From positions 1 through 45,872 of the forward strand of contig CALMZP010000013.1 of NCBI GenBank assembly GCA_937870635.1: a stretch of 45,872 bases of DNA, written 5' to 3'. Position numbers and translations under genes: made by a program. This document shows, one piece after another, positions 35,426 to 43,994 of the stretch (its first letter is position 1; each line of letters starts with the position of its first letter). The notes beneath the pieces were generated by a model, which did not search any database, was not told the origin of the DNA, and was given only the letters and a program-made list of their open reading frames with translations. Source of the DNA: an uncultured Acidobacteriota bacterium. Its GTDB lineage: Bacteria; Acidobacteriota; Thermoanaerobaculia; Gp7-AA8.

Positions 35426-38400
35426 TTGAAAAACGCAGTTCTGATTCCGGTGCTCGCCCTCGTCGCGGTGGCTGCCTTCGCGCGGCCGAAGAAGTTCGAT
35501 CCCGCGGAGGACATCAACAAGCCGCGTGCGGATGCGAGGAAGGCGGCGTTTACGGTCGACGAGGGAACATGGATGTCCGTCGACCTCTCTCCCGATGGAT
35601 CCACCCTCCTCATCGACATCCTCGGCGACATCTATACGGTGGCGGCCGGGGGAGGGAAAGCGAAGGCCATCACGACCGGTCCTGCGTACGACTGGCATCC
35701 CCGCTTCTCACCGGATGGAAAGGCGATCGCGTTCACGAGCGATCGCGGCGGCACGGACAACATCTGGCTGATGGCCGCGGACGGGAGCAATCCCCGCGCT
35801 CTCACGTCGGAGAAAGACGATTACGTCCGCACGGCGATGTGGACACCTGACGGCAACTACCTGATCGCGCGGAAGGAGACCGGCAAGCGCGGCGGCATCC
35901 CGCCGGTCGAGCTGTGGATGTACCACTTCCACGGCGGCAAAGGCGTCAAGCTCACCGACAAGGAAGAAATGAACAACGCCTCCGGCCCGGCGTTCTCGCC
36001 GGACGGCCGCTACATCTATTACTCGGGCCGGAAGGGCGGCTTCAGCTATCAGCCGAACATTTCGAGAGGCCTGTGGCAGATCTATCGCTACGACCGCGAG
36101 ACCGGCGACAGCGTCCAGCTGACCTCGGGCATCGGCGGCGCGGTGCGTCCGATGGTCACGCCCGACGGAAAACGGATGGTCTTCGTGAGCCGGCGGGATG
36201 AGCACACGGTGCTCGTCGTCCGGAATCTCAACACCGGCGCGGAGCGCGTGATCGCGCGCGACGTCACCCGCGACGAGCAGGAAGGCTTTGCGCAGATGGA
36301 TCTCTGGCCCGCGTACGGTATGACGCGCGACGGGCGCACGATCTATTTCTCGAACGACGGAAAGATCACGAAGCTCGACCTCGAATCGGGCGCGGCACAG
36401 CCGATCGCGTTCAGCGCGGACGTCGAGCAGTGGCTCGCGCCGCGCGTTGCGTGGCAGGAGCGCGTCGAGAGCGGACCGGTACGCACGCGCATCCTGCGAT
36501 GGGCTAATCAGACGCCGGATGGCAGAGCCGTGGTCTTCGATACGTTCGGGCGGATCTGGATTCAATCGATCAGAGACGGCGCGGCGAACGGTGACGCAAG
36601 GCGCCTGACGCGCGACGACTCATCGCAGCCGCGCCGCGAGTATTCGCCGTCGGTCTCGCCAGACGGCAGGTGGGTTGCGTACGTGACGTGGAGCGATGCC
36701 GACGGCGGGCACGTCTGGAAGGCGCCGACTGGTGGGGGAGCACCGCAGAAGCTGACGACCACCGCCGGACACTACGCGAACCCTGAATGGTCTCCGGACG
36801 GCCAGCGTCTCGTGTTCATCCAGGGAAGCGGTCTCGAATTCCGCGGACGTCAGCCCGAAGAAGAGCAGCTCTTCCAGATCCGCTGGATGCCCGCGAACGG
36901 CGGTGAACCCCAGTTCGTGACGACGGTGAAGATCGCCGACACGTTCCGGTTCCATCCGCAGGCGTGGTGGAACAGCGACGGCTCACGCATTTTCTACCGC
37001 CAGTTCATCGAGCCGGCGAAAGCGACGGACGATCCGAAGAACGAGCTGGTCTCGGTCCGCCTCGACGGCACCGATCGGCGGCGTCTGTTGCGTTTCCCGG
37101 CGATCGGAGATCTCGTCCCCTCGCCGGACGAGCAGTGGGTGGCCTTTACGTCGCGCGACAACGTCTACGTCGCTGCGCTGCCGAACATCGTGATGAAGGA
37201 GCCACCCGATCTCAGCCTGACCGAGGGGTCGGTGCCGGTGTGGCGGCTTTCGGAGAATGCCGGCGGCTACGTCGATTGGGCCGACGGCGGCAAGACGATC
37301 ACCTGGACGGCCGGAGCGAATTTTCATCGTCTGCCCTTCGAGCGCGCGATCGCGTTCGTCGAGGAAGAACGCCGCAAGGCCGAGGCGAAGAAGAAAGAGG
37401 CCGACGCCAGGAAGGAAAGTGGAGCGCGGGCGACCTCGCCCGCGGAGGGTGGAGCCTCGGCGCCCGAGGAAGAGGAACCTGATCTCAAGGTTCCGCCGTC
37501 CGAGGCGATCGCCATCGCGGTGTCGCGACCGCGCGCAGTTCCGAGCGGATCGTTCGTCATCCGGAACGCGCGCATCATCACGATGAAGGGCACCGAAGTC
37601 ATCGAGCGCGGCGACGTCGTCGTGACGAACAACCGCATCGTGGCTGTCGGTCCCGCGGGAACCCTGACCGTTCCGTCTGGCGCGCGTGAGATCGATGGGG
37701 CGGGAAAGACCGTCATCCCCGGCATCATCGATACGCACGCACATCTGCATTACTCCGGTCTGGAGATCTTTCCGGAGACCAAGTGGGAGTACGCGGCAAA
37801 CCTCGCGTATGGCGTCACGACCGTGTACGACCCGTCCGCGCCATCGCTCGATGTTTTCGCGCAGGCGGAGCTCGTCGAGGCCGGACTGATGCTCGGTCCC
37901 CGCGTCTACTCATCGGGTGACGTGCTTTACGGCGGGCAGCAGACCGACATCTTCGCCGAGGTGAATGATCTGGAAGATGCGCGGCGGCAGGTGCGGCGGA
38001 TGAAGATGTACGGCGCGCGCATGATCAAGGTGTATCAGCAGCCGCGGCGCGCGCAGCGGCTGTGGTTCGCGGAAGCGGCGCGGCAGGAGAAGATGCTGCT
38101 CACGGCCGAGGGTGCCGGCGAGATGTCCACCGACACGACGTTCGCGATCGACGGCTACACAGCCTTCGAGCATTCGCTGCCGGTCGAGCTGAAGAACGAT
38201 GCCGTCCAGATCTTCGCCAGATCAGGGACGTACTACACACCGACACTTCTCGTGTCGTACGGCGGTCCGTTCGGCGAGCAGTACTTCTGGCAGACGCGCA
38301 ATCCGCACGACGATGTGATGCTGCGGCGCTTCGTCCCTCATTTCATTCTCGACGAGAAGTTCCGCCGGCATCCGTGGATCCATCCATCGGAGTATCACTT

Positions 38401-38794
38401 CCCGGTGGTCGCCGAAGGCGTCGCCAAAATCGACCAGGCCGGCGGCAACGTCTCCCTCGGCGCTCACGGCCAGCTTCAGGGCCTCGGCGTTCACTGGGAG
38501 CTCTGGGCGATGGCGGGCGAGGGTGGGTCGAAGGCGCTGGCGCCGCACGATGCCCTGCGCGCCGCAACACTCGAAGGCGCGGACAAAATCGGTTTCCTCC
38601 CGGACCTCGGTTCGATCGAAGCGGGCAAGCTCGCCGACCTCGTCGTCCTCGACGCAAACCCGCTCGAGGACATCCACAACTCGGTCAAGGTGCGGTATGT
38701 GGTGAAGAACGGCGAGGTATACGAGGCCGGAACGTTGAAGAGGATCTGGCCTGACGAGAGACCGCTGCCGAGATTCTTCTGGACTGAGAATTAA
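35426..38794 (+). CDS. Secreted TolB-like propeller fused to an amidohydrolase
   Basis: 1122 residues. The TTG at 35426 is 5 nt after GAGGAG and opens a signal peptide (KNAVLIPVLALVAVAAFA). Residues 40-640 are a TolB/WD40-like propeller with many SPDG motifs (DLSPDGSTLL, RFSPDGKAIAF, AFSPDGRYIYY). A charged linker (about 640-695, RRKAEAKKKEADARKE then acidic) leads to an amidohydrolase domain (about 710-1110) with DTHAHLH, Lys in RMIKVYQQ, His in FEHSLP and GAHGQLQG. It probably hydrolyses a cyclic amide or peptide-like substrate in the periplasm. Twelve residues of the linker ([12 protein letters not shown]) come from a palindromic repeat inserted in frame. Confidence 0.9.
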   Translation: MKNAVLIPVLALVAVAAFARPKKFDPAEDINKPRADARKAAFTVDEGTWMSVDLSPDGSTLLIDILGDIYTVAAGGGKAKAITTGPAYDWHPRFSPDGKAIAFTSDRGGTDNIWLMAADGSNPRALTSEKDDYVRTAMWTPDGNYLIARKETGKRGGIPPVELWMYHFHGGKGVKLTDKEEMNNASGPAFSPDGRYIYYSGRKGGFSYQPNISRGLWQIYRYDRETGDSVQLTSGIGGAVRPMVTPDGKRMVFVSRRDEHTVLVVRNLNTGAERVIARDVTRDEQEGFAQMDLWPAYGMTRDGRTIYFSNDGKITKLDLESGAAQPIAFSADVEQWLAPRVAWQERVESGPVRTRILRWANQTPDGRAVVFDTFGRIWIQSIRDGAANGDARRLTRDDSSQPRREYSPSVSPDGRWVAYVTWSDADGGHVWKAPTGGGAPQKLTTTAGHYANPEWSPDGQRLVFIQGSGLEFRGRQPEEEQLFQIRWMPANGGEPQFVTTVKIADTFRFHPQAWWNSDGSRIFYRQFIEPAKATDDPKNELVSVRLDGTDRRRLLRFPAIGDLVPSPDEQWVAFTSRDNVYVAALPNIVMKEPPDLSLTEGSVPVWRLSENAGGYVDWADGGKTITWTAGANFHRLPFERAIAFVEEERRKAEAKKKEADARKESGARATSPAEGGASAPEEEEPDLKVPPSEAIAIAVSRPRAVPSGSFVIRNARIITMKGTEVIERGDVVVTNNRIVAVGPAGTLTVPSGAREIDGAGKTVIPGIIDTHAHLHYSGLEIFPETKWEYAANLAYGVTTVYDPSAPSLDVFAQAELVEAGLMLGPRVYSSGDVLYGGQQTDIFAEVNDLEDARRQVRRMKMYGARMIKVYQQPRRAQRLWFAEAARQEKMLLTAEGAGEMSTDTTFAIDGYTAFEHSLPVELKNDAVQIFARSGTYYTPTLLVSYGGPFGEQYFWQTRNPHDDVMLRRFVPHFILDEKFRRHPWIHPSEYHFPVVAEGVAKIDQAGGNVSLGAHGQLQGLGVHWELWAMAGEGGSKALAPHDALRAATLEGADKIGFLPDLGSIEAGKLADLVVLDANPLEDIHNSVKVRYVVKNGEVYEAGTLKRIWPDERPLPRFFWTEN
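37419..37444 (+). repeat. Palindromic element inside the amidohydrolase gene
   Basis: GTGGAGCGCGGGCGA, CC, TCGCCCGCG lies in frame in the interdomain linker. It is identical over the shared length to the pseudogene copy at 27752 but read in a different frame (SGARATSPA). The flanks are low-complexity linker, so the insertion would be tolerated. Confidence 0.82.
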
Positions 38795-38815
38795 GCACTT
38801 CTGGAGTGCGGCGGC

Positions 38816-38969
38816 AAGTAGAACGGCCGTCTTCGGATCGGCTTCGATCAGGCCCTTCTCGAGGAAGTAGTTGAACTGCGCGAGCTGCATCGTCTGGTAC
38901 GGCTGATCGCGGCGCGGCTTTGCGTTCTGCAGGGTGCGATGGATTCCCGATGCCTGGACGGCGCCGGAG
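38816..38969 (-). pseudogene. C-terminal remnant of an unknown gene
   Basis: On the minus strand the stretch reads ASGIHRTLQNAKPRRDQPYQ and TMQLAQFNYFLEKGLIEADP, a strikingly protein-like sequence with balanced composition. No start codon or stop defines a gene, and it runs into a GGAGTGCGGCGGCAAG repeat at its 3' end (38805-38820) and into the NRDE gene's upstream region at its 5' side. I read it as a truncated fossil. The family is not recognised. Confidence 0.4.
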
Positions 38970-39010
38970 CTTATCTCGAAGCGTGCGCGGCGTCGTACAC
39001 TCCCACCGCG

Positions 39011-39739
39011 ATGTGTCTCATCGTGCTCGCGCACCGGGTGTCGGCCCGTTTCCCGTTGATCATCGCGGCAAATCGCGACGAGGAATACGCGCGTCCGTCG
39101 CTGCCCGCGGGATTCTGGGAACGAGAGGAAATCGTCGGGGGACGCGATGCGCTTCACGGCGGGAGCTGGCTGGCCATGTCGCGAACGGGCCGCTTCGCCG
39201 CGGTCACGAACCTCCGCGGCGCCATTCGAACCAACCAGCCTCGTTCGCGCGGCGAGCTGGTTGCCGGCTTCGTGCGTGGTGATGCGACGCCACGAGACTA
39301 TCTCGACGGGATCTCGACACGGATCGCGGACTACGGCGGATTTCATCTACTGATCGGCGAGATGGGGGGAGAGCTCGGGCAGCTGTCGGAATCAGTGCGG
39401 GTGCTCGAGCCGGGTTTCCATGGACTGAGCAACGCTCCGGCCGGGATCACATGGCCGAAGGTGGACACGGCCATCGAGGGACTCCGAGCCGCGATGGAGA
39501 TTCAGGATCGGGCGGCCATGATCGATGAGCTGATGCACGTTCTGCGCGCGATACCGTCTGGTGGCGATCCGACACGCGACCACTTCGTTGCCGGTGAAAA
39601 GTATGGGACGCGTGCTGCGACGGTGATCGTCGTCGAGGATGGGATGGTGGACTTCGTCGAGCAGGGGTTTGGGGAGGGTGGTTCCGTTCTGGGAGATCGG
39701 GCACGGCTGCGGTTTTCGCTGGGTTCATCCCGAGCGTGA
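39011..39739 (+). CDS. NRDE (TANGO2-like) family protein
   Basis: 242 residues from MCLIVLAHR, the conserved N-terminal MC start of the family. NRDE appears as AANRDEEYARPS, followed by the GGRDALHGGSWLAMSRTGRFAAVTNLR segment typical of the group. The fold is Ntn-hydrolase-like; eukaryotic TANGO2 is implicated in heme and lipid handling, and the bacterial function is unsettled. Given the nearby multiheme operon a heme link is tempting but is only inference. The last residues (SSRA) and the TGA come from an ATCCCGAGCGTGAGCGAGGGA repeat. A longer start at 38939 is rejected. Confidence 0.9.
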   Translation: MCLIVLAHRVSARFPLIIAANRDEEYARPSLPAGFWEREEIVGGRDALHGGSWLAMSRTGRFAAVTNLRGAIRTNQPRSRGELVAGFVRGDATPRDYLDGISTRIADYGGFHLLIGEMGGELGQLSESVRVLEPGFHGLSNAPAGITWPKVDTAIEGLRAAMEIQDRAAMIDELMHVLRAIPSGGDPTRDHFVAGEKYGTRAATVIVVEDGMVDFVEQGFGEGGSVLGDRARLRFSLGSSRA

Positions 39740-40017
39740 GCGAGGGACCTGGGGGATGGGCGGCACGAGGCGTGAGGTTCGCGCCACCCGGCCCCCCAGA
39801 TCCCTCGCTGCCCTGAAGATCAGTGACACTTGCGGAGACTGACGTGGCGCCGGCTCTCAAGCCGGCGGTTTTCGTCCGGGGGATCGCCGGCTGGAGAGCC
39901 GGCGCCACGTCAATCCCGATCATGGCCTGAGCATCTTCTCCCACGGTGGTCGGCCGCAGGCCGGGGATGCCTACGCTCGGGATGACACTGGAGAGCGGCA
40001 GCAAGCTCGCACTCCTG
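39725..40017. repeat. Repeat-filled gap between the NRDE gene and treZ
   Basis: Four pieces are seen and no gene. ATCCCGAGCGTGAGCGAGGGACC with a partial complement AGATCCCTCGCTGCC (39726-39817) and a further half CGCTCGGGATGA (about 39974-39985). GTGGCGCCGGCTCTCAAGCC and its complement GCCGGCGCCAC (39843-39910), a strong hairpin. A GGAGTGCGAGCTTGCTGCCGC copy on the minus strand directly after the treZ stop (39992-40016). Confidence 0.8.
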
Positions 40018-41871
40018 TTACCAAGGCTTCAGCACGACCGCCGCCCGCCCCGGCACATCCCAGGTGTCTTGCTTCTCGACCTCCGTCACACCGGATCCGC
40101 CGTACTCGGGTGACTCGCTCGACCAGAGCATCTCCCATCCCTTGGATCCCGTCGGTGGCGCCAGAATCGGCTCCGGTACCGGGTCGAGTTGAAACTCCCG
40201 CTGCGGATTCACGATCAGGAGGCGGTCGTCCGCGCCGCCGGCGAACCATCGCAGCGCGAAGGCGTCCTTCCCGATGACGGAGCCGTGCAGATTGTCGATC
40301 CGCTGGGCCGCGAACACCGGATCTTCGCGTCGCATACGGAGGAGGTCGCGATGAAGCTGCAGGGCGGCGGCGTGGCTCTGGCGCTCGGACCAGTCGAGCT
40401 TGCAGCGATCGAACGAATCGCGGTCGTGGGGCAGCGGAAGTTTGTCGCGCACCGACGCGATCGAAGGAAACTGCGACAGGAAATCGAAACGGCCCCGCGC
40501 GACCTTCTCCGCGAGCTCGGGCTCGTGGTCGGCGAAGTAGACCCATGGAGCCGACGCGCCGAATTCCTGTCCCTGAAAAAGCATCGGAGTCTGCGGAAGG
40601 AGCAGAAGGAGCGCGGTCATCGCGCGGACCTCGCCGGCGGATGCGATCTGGTGAAGCCGTTCTCCGCGCGCGGAGTTCGCGATCTGATCGTGATTCTGCA
40701 GGTAAAGGACGAGCCTCTCCGGCTCGAGATCGACCGAGGGGGTACCGCGACGCTTCTTCTGCCAGCGATAGTGCTGTCCCTGAAAGAGAAAGCCGAGCCT
40801 GGCCATCGACACCAGCTCCTGCGCACTTCCCCGATAGTCGCTGTAATACGCCTCGGCCTTTCCGGTGAGCGCGACGGCGGTGCTGTGGTGCCAGTCGTCG
40901 TTCCACATCGCGTCGATACCGTGTTCACGGATCACGGCCACGTCCTGCGGCTCGTTCTCGGCGATGAAGAAGATCGTGCGGCCGGATGCCGCTTCACGCG
41001 CACGCTCGCTGATCTCGCGCAGGATGTGTGGCCGTGACGCGTCGTGGAGCGACTGCGTTGCGTCGAGACGCAATCCATCGAGGTGATATTCGTCGATCCA
41101 GTGGCACGCGTTCTCGACGAAGAATTCACGCACAGGCTGAGAGTTCTCTCCGTCGAAGTTGATCGCTTCACCCCATTCATTGGTGTACTTCTTCGTGAAG
41201 TAGTCGCCGGCGAACTTCGCTAGATAACAGCCGTCGGGACCTAGGTGGTTGTAGACGACGTCGAGAATGACGGAGAGACGGAGCTGGTGCGCCGCGTCGA
41301 CGAACCGGCGGAAGTCGTCGGGCTCCCCGTAAAGGCGATACGGTGCGAAAAGGTCGACGCCGTCGTATCCCCATCCAAAAGTCCCGGCGAATTCGTTGAC
41401 CGGCATGACCTCGATGCACGTGATTCCCGTATCGCACAGGTCATGGAGATGATCGATCGCCGCGGCGAAAGTTCCTTCGCTCGTGAAGGTGCCGATGTGA
41501 ATCTCGGAGATGACCTGGCCGCGCAGCGAGGCGCCGCGCCAGGCCGTATCGCGCCAGCGATACGACGACGGGTCGATCACCATCGAAGGACCATGCGGAC
41601 CTTCCGGTTGACATCGCGACGCCGGATCGGGATAGGCGTCGCGGTCGTCGAGCCGGTATTTGTAGAGCGTACCCGCGCCCGCGCCCTTCACGAGGCCGGA
41701 GAAGTAACCGTGCGGCTCCTTCGCGAGCGCCTGATCGCGGGCGAGGTCGACCGCGCTCCAACGCTCCCGGTCACCGATGACGACGGAGACGCGCGAGGCG
41801 TCTGGCGCCCATACGCGAAAGTGAACGCCATCCTCAACGACCTCCGCGCCGATGGCGCGACGACGGGACAT
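40018..41871 (-). CDS. treZ: Malto-oligosyltrehalose trehalohydrolase
   Basis: 617 residues, a normal TreZ length. An N-terminal beta domain (EVVEDGVHFRVWAPDASRVSVV) precedes the GH13 barrel. Catalytic residues are in DGLRLDATQSL (nucleophile Asp), FIAENEP (acid/base Glu) and QNHDQIAN (transition-state Asp). DVVYNHLGPDGCYL and NEFAGTFGWGYDG are TreZ/branching-enzyme-like loops. It releases trehalose from maltooligosyltrehalose. No treY gene is in the window. A palindromic repeat is read in frame near the N-terminus (WSAVDLARD, 41736-41760). Confidence 0.95.
   Translation of the reverse strand: MSRRRAIGAEVVEDGVHFRVWAPDASRVSVVIGDRERWSAVDLARDQALAKEPHGYFSGLVKGAGAGTLYKYRLDDRDAYPDPASRCQPEGPHGPSMVIDPSSYRWRDTAWRGASLRGQVISEIHIGTFTSEGTFAAAIDHLHDLCDTGITCIEVMPVNEFAGTFGWGYDGVDLFAPYRLYGEPDDFRRFVDAAHQLRLSVILDVVYNHLGPDGCYLAKFAGDYFTKKYTNEWGEAINFDGENSQPVREFFVENACHWIDEYHLDGLRLDATQSLHDASRPHILREISERAREAASGRTIFFIAENEPQDVAVIREHGIDAMWNDDWHHSTAVALTGKAEAYYSDYRGSAQELVSMARLGFLFQGQHYRWQKKRRGTPSVDLEPERLVLYLQNHDQIANSARGERLHQIASAGEVRAMTALLLLLPQTPMLFQGQEFGASAPWVYFADHEPELAEKVARGRFDFLSQFPSIASVRDKLPLPHDRDSFDRCKLDWSERQSHAAALQLHRDLLRMRREDPVFAAQRIDNLHGSVIGKDAFALRWFAGGADDRLLIVNPQREFQLDPVPEPILAPPTGSKGWEMLWSSESPEYGGSGVTEVEKQDTWDVPGRAAVVLKPW
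41736..41760 (-). repeat. Palindromic element inside treZ
   Basis: On the minus strand this is TGGAGCGCGG-T-CGACCTCGCCCGCG, differing from the copies at 27752 and 37419 at one position. It is read as WSAVDLAR at about residues 38-45 of TreZ, between two strands of the N-terminal beta domain. Confidence 0.72.
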
Positions 41872-41883
41872 CGGAAGATCAGT

Positions 41884-41982
41884 TTATCCTGAGCGAAGCG
41901 AAGGATCTCCGGTGCACCTGCGGCGCTCAAATTTCGTTCGCTGCTCGTGCACCGGAGATCCTTCGCTATCGCTCAGGATAGA
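41884..41982. repeat. Inverted repeat with arms ATCCTGAGCGAAGCGAAGGATC
   Basis: The left arm (41884-41921) and right arm (41944-41982) pair over about 38 nt, including CCTGAGCGAAGCGAAGGATC and CTCCGGTGCAC. Same family as 14852-14968 with a different inner sequence. It lies between the treZ start and the GGDEF gene stop. Confidence 0.85.
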
Positions 41983-41989
41983 GCGACGA

Positions 41990-42958
41990 TCACCGCACTT
42001 CCGGCCGGTCCTCAGGACTTGGCCGGGGTGCGGCGCGCCGCTTTCCCCGGTATAGCGCCTGGTCGCATACAGCCAGAAGCTCGGCGACGGTGGAGCCCGA
42101 CCCGGGCGAGGTGGCCACGCCGTACTGTGCGTTCATCGTCAGCACGGTGTCGTTGAGCGTCCATCGGAGCACGCGGATGTTCGACGCCAGCCGTTCGGCC
42201 ATCTGTCGCGCTTCATCCAGCCTCGTATCGGGGAGCACGAGATAGAACTCATCGCCTCCGTAGCGGCCGATGATGTCTCCGTACCGCGTGTTCGCTTTGA
42301 ACGAGGCGGCTACGTCAGCGAGGATGCGATCGCCGGCGAGGTGGCCGTAGGTGTCGTTGACGGCTTTGAACCGGTCGAGATCGAAGAGTACGAGGCTGAC
42401 GATGCGGCCCTGCCTGAGGATCTCTTCGCCGGTGCGGAAGAGGACGCGGCGGTTGGCGATACCCGTCAGCTCGTCGGTCAGAGCGAGCACTTCCAGCTCG
42501 CGGTTCGCGGCGTGGAGGCGGCGCTCCATCTCCACGCGGCGCGCAGCGCTGCGGATCTTCGCGATGATCTCCACTTCCGCGGACGTCTTGGAAATGAAGT
42601 CATCGAGGCCGCTCTCCAGCGCGCGGAGCTTCGTGGTCGTGCCCGAGCTCGCGGTGAGCAGGATCGTATACAGCCCAGCCGCGGAAGATTCGTTCTGAAT
42701 GCGGCGCACGGTCTCGATGCCGTCGAGGCCGGGCATGGCCAGGTCGATGAGGAGGATGTCAATGGGCGGCTCGCAGCGCATGCGCTCGATCGCGCTCGCG
42801 CCGTCGTCGGCCAGCTCCACGATGAAGTTGGCTCGGGTCAGCACATGTTTCACGTAACGGAGGTAGGCGCGGTCATCGTCGACGGCAAGGATACGGATGT
42901 TGTATCCGGCTTCGCCGTCGTTACGTCTCCGCGACAGACTCTCCTCTGGAGTCGACAT
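41990..42958 (-). CDS. Receiver-GGDEF diguanylate cyclase (PleD/WspR-like)
   Basis: 322 residues from the ATG at 42958 (a TTG at 42976 is possible; neither has a clear ribosome site). The receiver domain spans about 20-140, with AVDDD and phospho-acceptor Asp in LLIDLAMP. The GGDEF domain follows (about 165-310) with TDELTGIANRR, FDLDRFKAVNDTYGH and an intact active site YGGDEF. The RYGD five residues before GGDEF is the RxxD inhibitory site, so product feedback is expected. It makes cyclic di-GMP when phosphorylated. With the receiver-EAL protein at 13698 the window encodes both arms of c-di-GMP turnover. Confidence 0.94.
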   Translation of the reverse strand: MSTPEESLSRRRNDGEAGYNIRILAVDDDRAYLRYVKHVLTRANFIVELADDGASAIERMRCEPPIDILLIDLAMPGLDGIETVRRIQNESSAAGLYTILLTASSGTTTKLRALESGLDDFISKTSAEVEIIAKIRSAARRVEMERRLHAANRELEVLALTDELTGIANRRVLFRTGEEILRQGRIVSLVLFDLDRFKAVNDTYGHLAGDRILADVAASFKANTRYGDIIGRYGGDEFYLVLPDTRLDEARQMAERLASNIRVLRWTLNDTVLTMNAQYGVATSPGSGSTVAELLAVCDQALYRGKRRAAPRPSPEDRPEVR

Positions 42959-43035
42959 GCCCGGCGGTTGACGCAATCGAAGTGCCTATGCCGGAAGTAT
43001 GGTGATCTGCATCACTTTCGATATAGGGGCTCCGG

Positions 43036-43213
43036 GAAGGATGAAGGATGAAGGATGAAGGATGAAGCTCGGCGTTTCGAGAGGCGGAGCCGCACATTCT
43101 GCGAAAACTGGCACCTTTTCACCCAGTCCTGCCTTCATCCTTCATCCTTCATCCTTCATCCTTCATCCTTCATCCTTCATCCTTCATCCTTCATCCTTCA
43201 TCCTTCATCCTTC
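43036..43213. repeat. GAAGGAT heptamer repeat, inverted arms
   Basis: The left arm (43036-43067) has four GAAGGAT units. The right arm (43133-43213) has eleven complementary CCTTCAT units without a single change, one of the longest perfect runs in the window. The 65-nt loop shows no gene. The right arm extends into the 3' end of the LytTR gene and supplies its stop codon at 43191-43193. Confidence 0.92.
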
Positions 43214-43994
43214 CGACGACTCCGATCACCCGCTCGAGCTCCTCGCGCTTGTTTCTCGACACGCTCAGCTCCGTTCCGTCCTTGAGCCTCACCGCGTAAT
43301 CGCCGCCGGGCTTTTTGAGAAACGCGTCGATCTGGGCGATCCGCGCGATCGCGGACCGATGGATGCGGAAGAACATCGCCGGGTCGAGCCGCTCTTCGAG
43401 CGCATGCATCCGCTCGCGCACGGCAAAGCTGGCCGGCCCGATATGAAGCTCCGCGTATGGCCCGTCCGCGGTGATGTAGTCGATCTTCTCGATGGGCACG
43501 ACGCGGGCCTGACCCCTCGTCTCGACAGCGATGCGCTCCATGTACTTCGAGGGAGCGGCGCCCGCCGGTCGCGACTCGAGCAGTGAGAGCAGGCGCTCGG
43601 CGACCGACGTGGCGTCGCGGCGCGCGATCTCTTCGCGCGCCCTGCGCAGCGCCTGCTCGAACCGCTCGTCATCGAACGGCTTGACGAGATAGTCGAGCGC
43701 GGCGAGGTCGAACGCCTTCAGCGCGAACTGGTCGAACGCCGTGACGAAGATTGTCACGGGCATCTTCTCGACACCGACCTCCGCGACCACGTCGATTCCG
43801 CTGCGGCCGGGCATCTGCACGTCGAGAAACACGAGGTCCGGATGCTTCGCGAGGATCTCGTCCGGGGCATCGTCGCCGTTGTTCACGGTCCCCACGATCT
43901 CGATGTCCGTTTCGCGGTGCAGCAGGTCTTCGATCCGCTGGCGGGCGAGCGGCTCGTCGTCGATGACCATGGCCCTGATCTTCTTCTCGCTCAT
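43191..43994 (-). CDS. LytTR-family response regulator
   Basis: 267 residues. The receiver (about 4-120) has VIDDEP, phospho-acceptor Asp in FLDVQMP, Thr/Ala in VTAF and Lys in LVKPF. The LytTR DNA-binding domain (about 155-255) includes VPIEKIDYITADGPYAELH, HRSAIARIAQIDAF and GDYAVRLKDGTELSVSRNK. It starts next to the kinase stop codon (overlap near 43994-43997), so it is the kinase's partner. The last residues (RMKDEG) and the TGA come from GAAGGAT repeat units, so the C-terminus has been rewritten by the repeat. Confidence 0.93.
   Translation of the reverse strand: MSEKKIRAMVIDDEPLARQRIEDLLHRETDIEIVGTVNNGDDAPDEILAKHPDLVFLDVQMPGRSGIDVVAEVGVEKMPVTIFVTAFDQFALKAFDLAALDYLVKPFDDERFEQALRRAREEIARRDATSVAERLLSLLESRPAGAAPSKYMERIAVETRGQARVVPIEKIDYITADGPYAELHIGPASFAVRERMHALEERLDPAMFFRIHRSAIARIAQIDAFLKKPGGDYAVRLKDGTELSVSRNKREELERVIGVVGRMKDEG

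Noticed and set aside
43036-43213. Regularly repeated CCTTCAT run as a possible CRISPR array
   Set aside because: The units are contiguous 7-mers with no spacers; no cas genes are present in the window.
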